A DNA stretch of 60,734 bases, from assembly GCA_040902885.1 (NCBI GenBank), contig JBBDWK010000109.1:1-60734 (forward strand). The letters are read 5' to 3'. The stretch comes from JBBDWK01 sp040902885 (GTDB taxonomy: Bacteria; Acidobacteriota; Terriglobia; Bryobacterales; Bryobacteraceae). Position 1 is the stretch's first letter, and every line of letters starts with the position of its first letter. The translations under genes and the position numbers were made by a program. Positions 44,430-53,138 of the stretch are shown here, piece after piece. Under the pieces are notes generated by a model. The model searched no databases. It had not been told where the DNA came from and was given only the letters and a program-made list of their open reading frames with translations.

Positions 44430-46970
44430 TTAATGGTTCTCCGCGAACTCCCGTGAGCTGATGACAGCCCATAAGAGATCTCGCAGGCCCTCCTCACGAG
44501 TGGGAGTCTGCGCGATCAGCTTCCGGAGCTCGGTGGCTTCCTCGCGCGTGGGGAGGCGCGAGAAGCCGGCCAAGTACAGTTCTTCGATAATTTCGCTGTC
44601 CGAAGCTCCTCGCTCGAGCAGCCGGCCGATGCGTCCCCCTTTGGCCAGCAGCTTATCGTTGTAAGTGGAGCCGGCCAGGATGTGCTGCGCCTGGCTGAGG
44701 TTCGGTTTCGCGTTACGCTCCGGAACCGACAAACGATTAGGACGCCCGTAGATATCGAGGAACGGCGAATACCAATTGTCGCTCTCTTTGAGTTCGATCG
44801 CCCGTGTTCGGACCGGAGCTACGCCTCCCGTGCGATCGCTGTCGGACATCGCCGTGCTGAAGGTTTCGGGGACGCCCGTCACATCGGAAATAGCGTCGAG
44901 CAGAACCTCCGCGTCGAGCGGCCGCGGCCGCGCGTGGGAATAGTTGATCTCGTCGGCTTCGTTCGTCGCGTTGGTGCGGCTCGATAACTGGTATGTGCGC
45001 GATTGCACGATCAGCCGGATCAGCCCCTTGAGGTCGTAGCCGTTCTCGGTGAAATAGCCGGCCAGGCGGCGCAACAGTTGCGGGTGCGTGGGTGGATTGG
45101 TGCTGCGGAAGTCGTCCACAGGGTCGGCGATCCCGCGGCCGAAGAAATACTCCCACATCCGGTTCACTGAGGCCTCGGCGAAATAAGGGTGGGAGGTCAT
45201 CCACTTGGCCAGTTCCATCCGAGGAAAGTTCGTCGGCGTGTGAGCGATACGGGTGCCATCCAGCAGCGTCGGGACGACTTCCTGCTTGGTGCGCGGGTGC
45301 AGCACCCGATATTCCTTGGCTCCGGCGATATCGGCCGCAATCTCCTTGCCGCCTGGGTGATCGAAAATCACCGATGTGGGGTTGCCACCCAGCTTGAACA
45401 TGGCGCCGAAGAACGCGGCCATGCCCCAGAACTGGTCCTGGCTCCATTGCTCGTACGGATGGTCGTGACACTGCGCGCAATCCAGGCGGCGTCCCATGAA
45501 AACACGCACCTGCTCTCCCATGCTGTCCTGGGGGGGCGGAACGACCATATAAGGCAGGTAGTGGCGCGAGGGCGCGCTGTAGCCCTGAGCGGCAATGCGT
45601 TCGCGCGCGAGCTGATCGTAGGGCTTGTTCGCCGCGATGCTGTCACGAATCCAGACCCAATAAGACTGGCTCCACTTGGGGTTGATTCCAGCCGGGTAGA
45701 CAGCCACGCGGAACAGATCCGCGAAGCGGAACGTCCAGTAGTCGATGTATTCAGGCGATTCCAGGAGAGTTCCGATCAACTTCTCGCGTTTCTTGGGATC
45801 TTTGCTGGCCAGAAACTCGCGCAGCCGCTGCGGCGGAGGAAGAGTTCCGGTCAGGTCCAGGCAGATGCGGCGAACAAACTCGGAGTCGGAGGAAAGCTCC
45901 GAGGGAATGATGTTGAACAGCCGGAGCTTATCGAACACCTCTTCGTCGATGAGGTTGTGGCGAGCTATTTTCGGGTACTCTTTCAGGGGGTCGGAAAGGA
46001 CGCCCACTCCGGCGCGGATCAGGTGCCCGGCCGCCTTAATCAGGACGCCGGTTTCCCCGGGTTTCTTTGCTTCGATCAGTCCACTGGAGGACACACTTGC
46101 GACCGAGGACTGCCCCGGTTCGTAAAGCACCTGATGCGTAAAGTCCTCGGTCGAACCGTCACTATTGAAGGCTGTTACCAGGAACCGGTGCGTCTCGCCG
46201 ACACGCAGGAAGACGTCGCGCGGGAAGACTTCGAGGCGGGCGATCTTGGGCTCGCTGCTCTTGTCCTCGGCTCCGAAGGGCGCCCCATCGCGGACCCAGT
46301 TCAGAATGGTTTCGTAGTCCTCGGAGCCCTTCTCGAAGCGCGGGCCGCCGCCGTGCGCGACGCTCATGGTCGCCTTCTGAAGAATCAGGCTCTGCTCGGG
46401 GTTCTTGAGATCTATCCGCGATTGTTTCGGCCCGCCTGATTCGGCCGACAGCACCTGAAAGACGCCGCCCTCCACGATCCATTTGTAGTCTTCCTTTGCA
46501 TGGATGCCGTGCGTGGACAGTTTAAATCCGGCCTGGCCTTTAATGCCTCCGTGACAGCCGGCGCCGTTACAGCCACGGCGCGTGAGGATGCTAACCACGT
46601 CCCTGGGAAAGCTGAAGGGCCGCTCCTGGCTCGAGCCTTCGATTTTGAGGGAAGCTCGCGCCGAGAGACCGGAGACGCTGGCCGTCAGGACGGTTTCTCC
46701 GTCGGCTACCGCGAAGACCCGTCCGGACTCCCCGATCCGGGCTGAGGCGCCGTTGGAAAGCGCAAACCGGGCCTCTCCGGTCAGATCGCGCTCGCGCCCA
46801 TCGGCAAAGCGGCCGGTCACGAGGAACTGTTGAGCCGCCTTCTTGCCGCGAAGAGTACGCTGTTCCGGCGTCAGCCGCAGGGAGACCAGCTTGGGGGACG
46901 CGGCAGCGGCAATTGGCGCAAGGAACGCTGCCAACGATATCAGAGCAAGACCTGTCAACCGAAGCTTCAT
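44430..46970 (-). CDS. DUF1549/DUF1553 protein with cytochrome-c-like motifs, cassette 2
   Basis: An 846-residue secreted protein (signal ALISLAAFLAPIAAA-AS) with the same domain order as the cassette 1 copy: Ig-like domain, CNGAGCH motif at C134-H140, second Ig-like domain, DUF1549 with CxxCH in DCAQCHDHPYEQW (about C498-H502), and DUF1553. Long stretches such as QDQFWGMAAFF and HPYFAEASVNRMWEYFFGRG align without gaps with the first copy. It begins directly after the stop of the PPC gene (TGAATG). Role unknown; haem binding and surface location are inferred from motifs and signal peptide. Confidence 0.88.
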   Translation of the reverse strand: MKLRLTGLALISLAAFLAPIAAAASPKLVSLRLTPEQRTLRGKKAAQQFLVTGRFADGRERDLTGEARFALSNGASARIGESGRVFAVADGETVLTASVSGLSARASLKIEGSSQERPFSFPRDVVSILTRRGCNGAGCHGGIKGQAGFKLSTHGIHAKEDYKWIVEGGVFQVLSAESGGPKQSRIDLKNPEQSLILQKATMSVAHGGGPRFEKGSEDYETILNWVRDGAPFGAEDKSSEPKIARLEVFPRDVFLRVGETHRFLVTAFNSDGSTEDFTHQVLYEPGQSSVASVSSSGLIEAKKPGETGVLIKAAGHLIRAGVGVLSDPLKEYPKIARHNLIDEEVFDKLRLFNIIPSELSSDSEFVRRICLDLTGTLPPPQRLREFLASKDPKKREKLIGTLLESPEYIDYWTFRFADLFRVAVYPAGINPKWSQSYWVWIRDSIAANKPYDQLARERIAAQGYSAPSRHYLPYMVVPPPQDSMGEQVRVFMGRRLDCAQCHDHPYEQWSQDQFWGMAAFFGAMFKLGGNPTSVIFDHPGGKEIAADIAGAKEYRVLHPRTKQEVVPTLLDGTRIAHTPTNFPRMELAKWMTSHPYFAEASVNRMWEYFFGRGIADPVDDFRSTNPPTHPQLLRRLAGYFTENGYDLKGLIRLIVQSRTYQLSSRTNATNEADEINYSHARPRPLDAEVLLDAISDVTGVPETFSTAMSDSDRTGGVAPVRTRAIELKESDNWYSPFLDIYGRPNRLSVPERNAKPNLSQAQHILAGSTYNDKLLAKGGRIGRLLERGASDSEIIEELYLAGFSRLPTREEATELRKLIAQTPTREEGLRDLLWAVISSREFAENH

Positions 46971-48812
46971 TCAGCGTGCCTCCGGAGCTCGTGGCATACG
47001 CTCCTCGGAAACCAAAGAAGGCTGCACCACAGTGAACAGAATCTTCTTCACCAGGATTGGCCGTCCCAGCTTGCCTTTCATCGAGGGCTGGGCCATTACC
47101 CGGGCTTCAACCGGCGTCCGAGTAGGTGGAGTGGATGACTCGCTCAGAAACAACAAGGTTGCCCGCTGGCTTTCTGGTCTGAAACGCTCGATCTTGCCTG
47201 GGTTGAAAGGCGGTGGGACAGCAGCTTCCAGCTCAGTACCCATCACCGCTCGCACCCCCTCCGGCAGGCCCTCAACGGTTAGAGCGATATAACCGTCAAA
47301 ACCTTCTTCCTGATCGGTATCGATGCTGAGTTTGCTGACCTCCCCAGCCACCAGGTTCACCTGGTCCTCGGAGATGTGAACCTCACCCATGTGAGGAACC
47401 TGCTGGCGCAGCAATACACGGTACGCAAACGTTTTATCTCCATATGTATGAGTAATATCCCGAATCTCAAGGATGAACTCTCCGTCGCGCGAAAACGAGT
47501 AGGTGGTCTTTGGCTCAACCTGTTTGATAATCGTATCCCCGCACGTGTTCACCCGGGAGTGAACGTTAGTGAAGGCCTCATCGCCGCCGGTCGAGACGAT
47601 CCTCAAATAGGGATTGAACTGAGGTATCGTCTTCTGCAGCGTCTGTACTTCGACTGTGACCCGGTCGCCGCCCTTCACCCGGAACTTGACCCGGTCAATA
47701 TCGGCGGGGTTCTCAATGGTTCCTTCCACCAGCACTGGAACGGTGACGGGAACCGGTTCTGAGGACGCCCCATGGGGATCGTTATCAATCCTGAGTACGG
47801 GGACGTCCGGAATGGCCGTTTGGGAGCCGCCCCCGGAGGCTTCGCCGTCCTTGTTGGCAGGTGATTGCGGGCCATACAGAGACTCGACGGCGCGGGACCA
47901 CAGGCCCTTCAGGCGATCCGGGTTCAGTTCCCGTTTCCAAGCGCGTTCTTTCCACGAAACGTCGGGCGGGGGCAGGTGCGCTGCCCGCATCGGATCCGTC
48001 TCAGCCTGGTCCGGGGAGGCGCGGCGAATGGAAAGCTGATAGACATGGTCCGGACCTGCCGCACCCAGAAAACCGCCGAGGACGACGAGATAGCGCCCCT
48101 TCCTCGGGAACTCATATGTAAGCACCGCCTGAAGCGGAAACCCCGGATACGAAACCGGCTCGTCGTTGAACGCGAGCTCCGTCAGGCGGTCGGACCGGAA
48201 CCAGCTACCGGTCGGCTCGTAAAGGGTCAGGTAAGGATCGAAGCCTTCACCGGCAGTAAGGGCGTCGAAACGGAGTTTCTCACCCTTCTGGGCCTCGAAG
48301 ATGTAGTAATCCACTTCTCCCTTGTCGGTAAGCTTCCCGTTCACTACCACTGGATACGCCGGGATCGGCTGGCTGTTCTCTGGCAGCTCATGCCGGGAGT
48401 CGCCTTCCATCATGGCGGATTCGGAGTGAATCCGGATCGGCAAAGGATTCGAAAGTCCGCCCGGAGTCAGAATTCGCAGGTAGTGTATGCCGGCCTGCGC
48501 CCCTGGAGCCGCCTTCACAGCCAGGGATAGCAGCTGCAGCGGTCCACCGGAAGAGGACTTTTTCCTTGAAGCGCCAGAGGCCGGCGATTTTTCGTTTTCC
48601 ACGCCGGAGACCGTCGCTGAAAGATGCTCGCAGTCGAACCAGACAGTGGAAACTCGGTCCAGCGCCCGCCCGCGAACGGTGGCGGTGAATTCCGCGCCCT
48701 GCTGGCCGCCGAAAGGGAAGATGGAGATCAACTCGGGCGCCGTGGGCGCCGCCGCTCGCACCCCAACCCACAGTGAGGCTGCGATCACCACCGCAAACAG
48801 CGCTCGCCGCAT
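46971..48812 (-). CDS. secreted protein with PPC domains, cassette 2
   Basis: The protein from ATG 48812 is 613 residues; GGGAGG lies six bases upstream, which favours this codon over ATG 48818 and over the frame opening at 48875. A signal peptide (ALFAVVIAASLWVGVRA) is followed by an IPT/TIG-like domain (LISIFPFGGQQGAEFTATVR). A PPC domain lies at about 165-290 (TDKGEVDYYIFEAQKGEKLR, FDPYLTLYEPTGSWFRSD), and a second is near 370-490. It is the counterpart of the 12.9-kb gene, with a longer linker. No catalytic site is seen; probably a binding partner of the other cassette proteins. Confidence 0.8.
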   Translation of the reverse strand: MRRALFAVVIAASLWVGVRAAAPTAPELISIFPFGGQQGAEFTATVRGRALDRVSTVWFDCEHLSATVSGVENEKSPASGASRKKSSSGGPLQLLSLAVKAAPGAQAGIHYLRILTPGGLSNPLPIRIHSESAMMEGDSRHELPENSQPIPAYPVVVNGKLTDKGEVDYYIFEAQKGEKLRFDALTAGEGFDPYLTLYEPTGSWFRSDRLTELAFNDEPVSYPGFPLQAVLTYEFPRKGRYLVVLGGFLGAAGPDHVYQLSIRRASPDQAETDPMRAAHLPPPDVSWKERAWKRELNPDRLKGLWSRAVESLYGPQSPANKDGEASGGGSQTAIPDVPVLRIDNDPHGASSEPVPVTVPVLVEGTIENPADIDRVKFRVKGGDRVTVEVQTLQKTIPQFNPYLRIVSTGGDEAFTNVHSRVNTCGDTIIKQVEPKTTYSFSRDGEFILEIRDITHTYGDKTFAYRVLLRQQVPHMGEVHISEDQVNLVAGEVSKLSIDTDQEEGFDGYIALTVEGLPEGVRAVMGTELEAAVPPPFNPGKIERFRPESQRATLLFLSESSTPPTRTPVEARVMAQPSMKGKLGRPILVKKILFTVVQPSLVSEERMPRAPEAR

Positions 48813-48845
48813 CAGCATCCTCCCGGCTCGGTAAAGGCAGTTATT

Positions 48846-48875
48846 AGCATACAGCGCCGCGGCAAGGGAAGCCAA
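48846..48875 (-). promoter_or_regulatory. possible promoter of cassette 2
   Basis: Read on the minus strand, TTGGCT (48875-48870) and TATGCT (48851-48846) are 18 bases apart, placing the transcript start near 48840 and leaving a leader of about 28 bases with the GGGAGG ribosome-binding site. Pattern match only. Confidence 0.3.
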
Positions 48876-48951
48876 TAAGGGGAAAGGTCTTCATCATGGT
48901 GAGGCACTGGTCGTTAAAGCCCGGTCCTTCCAAAACACGCTCCGTCAAGGC

Positions 48952-50589
48952 TCAGCCGCGCTGCGCCAGAGGCCTCGGCAGCGTGCCCCACGGCTCCACG
49001 CCGCAGCGTGCGGCCCACTGTTCGTATTTCGCGGCCAGCTCCCGCGCCTTGGCGGGCTGGCTCCCGGCGAGGTTCTTCATCTCGGTGCGGTCCGCTTCCA
49101 GATCGTAGAGTTCCCAGGCGTTCGGATGGCGGGAGACCAGCTTCCATCTGCCCTGGCGCACGGCGCGGTTTCCTTCGTGCTCCCAGTAGATCCGCTCGTG
49201 GCCTTCTCTTCGCCCCCCTTGCAGCACCGGCAGAAGACTACGGCCCTCGAGCGGGGTAATTCTGTTTCCGCCGAACTCCTCCGGATACTTGGAGCCGGAA
49301 ACATCGATGCACGTGGCCATGACGTCGATCAGATGTCCGGGCTCCGTACTGATCCGGTTGCTTTGCCGGATGCCGCCCGGCCAGTGGGCGATGCACGGAG
49401 TGGCGATCCCGCCCTCGTTCACCCAATGCTTGTACAGCCGGAACGGCGTATTACTGGCATTGGCCCAGGGGATCCCGTAGCTCTGGTATGTAGTGTCCGG
49501 GCCGGGCATGATGGAGGGATCGTTTCCAATCGCGACCGGACGGCCGTCGCGCGTCGTCTTGGGAACGTGAAGCCCTCCCGACCTGCTGGTGAGCTCTTCC
49601 GCGCAGCCGCCGTTGTCGGCTAAAAACAAAACCAGTGTGTTCTGTTCGGCTCCCGTCTCGCGGAGTCTGGCGAGAATCCTGCCGATGCCCTGGTCCATGC
49701 GATCGATCTGGGCCGCATAAACCTCCATCCGCCTTGCCTGCCATTCCTTGTTGACGGCGTCCTTCCAGGTGGGCACAGCTTCATCGCGCGGCGTGAGCGG
49801 CCATTTCCGGTCGACAATGCCCATATCGATCATTCTGCGGTGGCGCTCCAAACGAAGCGCGTCCCAACCGCCCTTGTAACGGCCGCGGTACTTCGCGATG
49901 TCGGCGTCGCGGGCGTGCAACGGCCAGTGCGGAGACGTATAGGCCACGTACATAAAGAACGGGTCTTCTTTTCGCGCATACTCGCCGATGAAGCCGGAGG
50001 CGCGGTCGCTGATGGCGTCGGTGTAGTAATAGTCCTCGCGATCGGGGCTGGTCGGGGTGTTCCCGTCGGTGAGCGACACCGGATTGAAGAAGCTTCCGGC
50101 GCCATGGATCGTGCCGTAGTACTTCTCAAATCCGCGCTGCAAGGGCCAGTTGTCTTTCGACTCGTTGACCGGCGTGACGTGCCACTTGCCGCACATGAGC
50201 GTGTGATACCGGGCCGGGCGAAGCGCTTCGGCGATGGTGACGGACTGGCGGTTGAGATTCCCGCGATATCCCGGCAGCCCGCGGTCGTTCACCATGTGCC
50301 CGACTCCGGCCTGATGGGAATATAAGCCGGTCAGCAGGGACGCGCGCGTGGGACAGCAGCGGGCCGTGTTGTAGAACTGCGTAAACCGCACGCCGCCTTT
50401 TGCCAGGCGGTCCAGGTTGGGCGTGGCGATCTCACCGCCATAGCAGCCGAGGTCGGAGAAACCCATGTCGTCGGCCATAATCACCACGATGTTGGGCCGC
50501 TTTGCGGATTGACCCGCTGCCGCGCCGGCGCTCAGGCTTCCTGCCATGCACTCCAGGAAGCGGCGTCGATTGAGTCCAGGTGCATTCAT
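48952..50589 (-). CDS. arylsulfatase-type sulfatase
   Basis: A 545-residue arylsulfatase-like protein with RR leader (NRRRFLECMAGSLSAGAAAG). MADDMGFSDLG gives metal aspartates D40-D41, and the formylglycine motif is CCPTR at C78-R82. GKWHVTP near 155 and LFLADNGGCAEEL near 325 match arylsulfatase A/B-type enzymes. Sulfate ester is released from an unknown substrate outside the cytoplasm. Its ATG overlaps the stop of the RecA-like gene by 4 bases, so it is translated in coupling with it. A 99-base gap with no clear terminator separates it from cassette 2, which is read in the same direction. Confidence 0.92.
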   Translation of the reverse strand: MNAPGLNRRRFLECMAGSLSAGAAAGQSAKRPNIVVIMADDMGFSDLGCYGGEIATPNLDRLAKGGVRFTQFYNTARCCPTRASLLTGLYSHQAGVGHMVNDRGLPGYRGNLNRQSVTIAEALRPARYHTLMCGKWHVTPVNESKDNWPLQRGFEKYYGTIHGAGSFFNPVSLTDGNTPTSPDREDYYYTDAISDRASGFIGEYARKEDPFFMYVAYTSPHWPLHARDADIAKYRGRYKGGWDALRLERHRRMIDMGIVDRKWPLTPRDEAVPTWKDAVNKEWQARRMEVYAAQIDRMDQGIGRILARLRETGAEQNTLVLFLADNGGCAEELTSRSGGLHVPKTTRDGRPVAIGNDPSIMPGPDTTYQSYGIPWANASNTPFRLYKHWVNEGGIATPCIAHWPGGIRQSNRISTEPGHLIDVMATCIDVSGSKYPEEFGGNRITPLEGRSLLPVLQGGRREGHERIYWEHEGNRAVRQGRWKLVSRHPNAWELYDLEADRTEMKNLAGSQPAKARELAAKYEQWAARCGVEPWGTLPRPLAQRG

Positions 50590-51374
50590 TGAGCGATCCC
50601 CTTGCCGTAGATAATGTCGAACTCGGCTTCCGCGAATGAAGAAGCGATTTTATTCTTCACCACTTTAACGCGCGTGCGGCTGCCAACGGCGATGTCGCCT
50701 TCGTGCAGGGTGGAGATCCGGCGCACCTCAAGCCGCAGCCCGGCGTGAAACTTAAGAGCGCGGCCCCCGGTAGTGGTTTCGGGATTGCCGGACGGGAGAC
50801 CGATCCGGGCGCGAATCTGGTTGATGAAGATGAGGCAGGCGCCGGTGCGGGCTACCGTTACGGTCAGCTTGCGCAGCGCCTGGGACATGAGGCGCGCGTG
50901 GAGACCGAAATGCCCGTCGCCCATCCCGCCTTCCAGTTCCGCGCGCGGGACCAGCGCGGCGACGGAATCGACCACCACCACGTCCAGAGCGCCGGAGGAG
51001 ATCAGCGCGCCGGCAATTTCGAGCGCCTGCTCGCCGCAATCCGGCTGGGAGACGAGAAGACTCGCGGTATCGACGCCCATGGAGCGGGCGTACGCAGGAT
51101 CGAGCGCGTGCTCGGCGTCGATGAAGGCGGCCGTCTCGCCCTGCCGCTGCGCCTGCCGCACAACCTGCAAAGCAATGGTGGTCTTGCCGGAAGATTCCGG
51201 CCCGAAGATCTCGACCACCTTTCCGCGCGGGATGCCGTTTGCGCCCAGCGCGGCATCGAGCCCCGGAATGCCGGTGGAAAGCGCGCCGATGCGGCCGGCG
51301 GAGGGGCGGCTATCCCGTTTCTCGAGCTGGAGCAGCATCCGGTCGATGGCGCGCTGGCGGTCCTCCGGGCTCAT
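50586..51374 (-). CDS. RecA-like recombinase core lacking the C-terminal domain
   Basis: A 262-residue RecA homologue. The ATPase core is complete: Walker A GPESSGKT at 58-65, catalytic glutamate in FIDAEHALD (E88), Walker B VVVVDS at 132-137, the L1 region ELEGGMGDGHFGLHARLM, FINQIR at 183-188, and L2 with SGNPETTTGG. It stops at EFDIIYGKGIAQ, just where the C-terminal domain of about 90 residues would begin, and the N-terminal helix linker is shortened. Normal RecA proteins have about 350 residues. It is embedded in an operon, with 4-base overlaps to the gamma-glutamyltransferase gene upstream and the sulfatase gene downstream. It may be a paralogue with altered DNA handling or the only RecA; the window cannot say. 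Confidence 0.85.
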   Translation of the reverse strand: MSPEDRQRAIDRMLLQLEKRDSRPSAGRIGALSTGIPGLDAALGANGIPRGKVVEIFGPESSGKTTIALQVVRQAQRQGETAAFIDAEHALDPAYARSMGVDTASLLVSQPDCGEQALEIAGALISSGALDVVVVDSVAALVPRAELEGGMGDGHFGLHARLMSQALRKLTVTVARTGACLIFINQIRARIGLPSGNPETTTGGRALKFHAGLRLEVRRISTLHEGDIAVGSRTRVKVVKNKIASSFAEAEFDIIYGKGIAQ

Positions 51375-53074
51375 CGTTTGGAGGCGGCCAAGAAGTAGGG
51401 AGGCGGCTCGGGAATGGCAGCGCCGTCCTTGCGCGGAGAAGACGCGCCGTAGTTCATCCGCTTCCCGGAATCGTGGAGCACCGCCTGTCCCCCGCCTACC
51501 GCGCCCGAGAACTCTCCGAGCACCTCAAGGCGATGACCCTTGCGCTTCAGAGCTTCGCGCACCTCCACCGGTACGCGCGATTCCATCATCACATCGCACC
51601 CGCCGAAGCTCAGCTTGGTGAAGCGCGGAGCTTCAAGAGCCGCCTGGATGTTCATGGAATGATCCACGATGTTGGAGACGAACTGCGCGTGGGCCTGCGC
51701 CTGATTCAGCCCGCCCATGATGCCAAAGCCGATGTGCACGTCCCCGTTCTCCATAAAGGCCGGAATGATGGTGTGGAAGGGCCTTTTGCGAGGTGCGAGT
51801 GCGTTGGGGTGCGTGGCGTTCGTTTCGAACAGCGCGCCGCGATTGTGCAGGTGGAAACCGAAATCGTCCACCACGATGCCGGAGCCGAAGCTGAGATAGA
51901 TGCTCTGGATCAGGGAGACGATGTTGCCGTCGCGGTCCACCACCGAGAGATAAATGGTGTCGCCGGTGGCGGAGAGAGGGTCGCCGGGCTGGACGTCGCA
52001 GCGCGCCCGGTCCGGGTCGATCAGCGCCGCGCGCTCCCCGGCGTACTTCTTCGAAAGAATCCCTTCGAGCGGAACCTGGGCGAAACGCATGTCGGCGAGG
52101 TAGCGCTGCAAATCCATGTAGGCCAGCTTCTGGGCCTCGATCTTGGCATGGAAGGACTCCGCGCTCGCATGGGCCTGATGCATGAGCGGGAAACGCTCCA
52201 TGATGTTCAGCATCTCGAGCGCCGCCATACCCTGTCCGTTGGGCGGCAGCTCGTAAACCTTCCACCCGCGATACTCGGTCGAGATCGGCTCAACCCACTC
52301 GGATTGGAACTCGGCGAGGTCGGCGCGATCCATGAGGCCGCCGAGGCGATCGGAAGTCTTGAGGATGGCTTCGGCTATCGGACCCCGGTAGAACGCATCT
52401 GCGCCATCCTCGGCGATGAGGCGCAGCGCCTTGCCCAGCTTCGCGTTGCGGAACACCTCGCCTACGGCCGGCGCGGAGCCGTTGCGGAGGAAGATCTTGT
52501 TCCCGTTGTCGTCGGAGCTGAGCTTGGAGATGGAGTTACGCCAATGGTCCTGGATGATCTCGGTGACGGGGAAGCCATTCTCGGCGTAGTAAATGGCGGG
52601 GTCGAACAATTCGGCCCAGTTCAGGCTCCCGAATTTCTTGTGGAGCTTCTCCCAGCCGTCCACGCAGCCCGGCACCGTCACCGAATGGATGCCATCCTGA
52701 GGCATCCCGTAGTGATCTTTCTGTTTGAGCGCCTCGATGGTGAGGGCCTTGGGCGCCCAGCCGCTGGCGTTGATGCCGCTGAGACGCTTGTTTTTGGCAT
52801 CCCAATAGATGGCGAAGAGATCGCCCCCGACGCCGTTGCTCATCGGTTCGACCACGGTGAGAGCGGCGTTGGCCGCGATGGCCGCGTCGATAGCGGAGCC
52901 GCCGCGCGCCAGCACTTGCGCCCCGGCCTGCGAGGCGAGGGTCTGACTAGTGGCGACGATCCCGTGCTGCGAGACCACCATGGAGCGGGCTTGCGTTCGA
53001 TCCTGCGTTTGAGAAGGCATGGCTAAGAGAAGCACCATACCGCACAGAAGGGCCGTCCGGGAAGCCTGCCGCAT
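51371..53074 (-). CDS. ggt: gamma-glutamyltransferase
   Basis: A 567-residue Ntn-hydrolase precursor with signal peptide (LLCGMVLLLAMPSQTQ). The large-subunit half has GGSAIDAAIAANAALTVVEP and NGVGGDLFAIYW; the autocleavage threonine is T373 in ATGDTIYLSVVD, where the usual TTH is replaced by TIY. The small-subunit half keeps a GGLNQAQAHAQ segment and a VGGGQAVLHD end. The family cleaves or transfers gamma-glutamyl groups (glutathione, gamma-glutamyl peptides) in the periplasm; the variant cleavage motif suggests the branch of GGT-like acylases or hydrolases with uncertain substrate. First gene of an operon with the RecA-like and sulfatase genes. Confidence 0.9.
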   Translation of the reverse strand: MRQASRTALLCGMVLLLAMPSQTQDRTQARSMVVSQHGIVATSQTLASQAGAQVLARGGSAIDAAIAANAALTVVEPMSNGVGGDLFAIYWDAKNKRLSGINASGWAPKALTIEALKQKDHYGMPQDGIHSVTVPGCVDGWEKLHKKFGSLNWAELFDPAIYYAENGFPVTEIIQDHWRNSISKLSSDDNGNKIFLRNGSAPAVGEVFRNAKLGKALRLIAEDGADAFYRGPIAEAILKTSDRLGGLMDRADLAEFQSEWVEPISTEYRGWKVYELPPNGQGMAALEMLNIMERFPLMHQAHASAESFHAKIEAQKLAYMDLQRYLADMRFAQVPLEGILSKKYAGERAALIDPDRARCDVQPGDPLSATGDTIYLSVVDRDGNIVSLIQSIYLSFGSGIVVDDFGFHLHNRGALFETNATHPNALAPRKRPFHTIIPAFMENGDVHIGFGIMGGLNQAQAHAQFVSNIVDHSMNIQAALEAPRFTKLSFGGCDVMMESRVPVEVREALKRKGHRLEVLGEFSGAVGGGQAVLHDSGKRMNYGASSPRKDGAAIPEPPPYFLAASKR

Positions 53075-53080
53075 AGGAAT

Positions 53081-53114
53081 GCCCGATCATATCACCCATT
53101 GGGTGATATCGGGC
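53081..53114. terminator. strong palindrome between the TPR gene and ggt
   Basis: ATATCACCCA-T-TGGGTGATAT (53089-53109) is a perfect 10-bp palindrome, extended by GCCCG (53081-53085) and CGGGC (53110-53114) around a 3-base bulge. It lies 3' of the TPR gene and only 6 bases ahead of the ggt start. A terminator for the TPR transcript is likely, but a T-run is missing on the minus strand, so an operator or start-blocking hairpin for ggt is an alternative. Confidence 0.5.
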
Positions 53115-53138
53115 TTTGGCTGTTTCAGACTGGAACGG

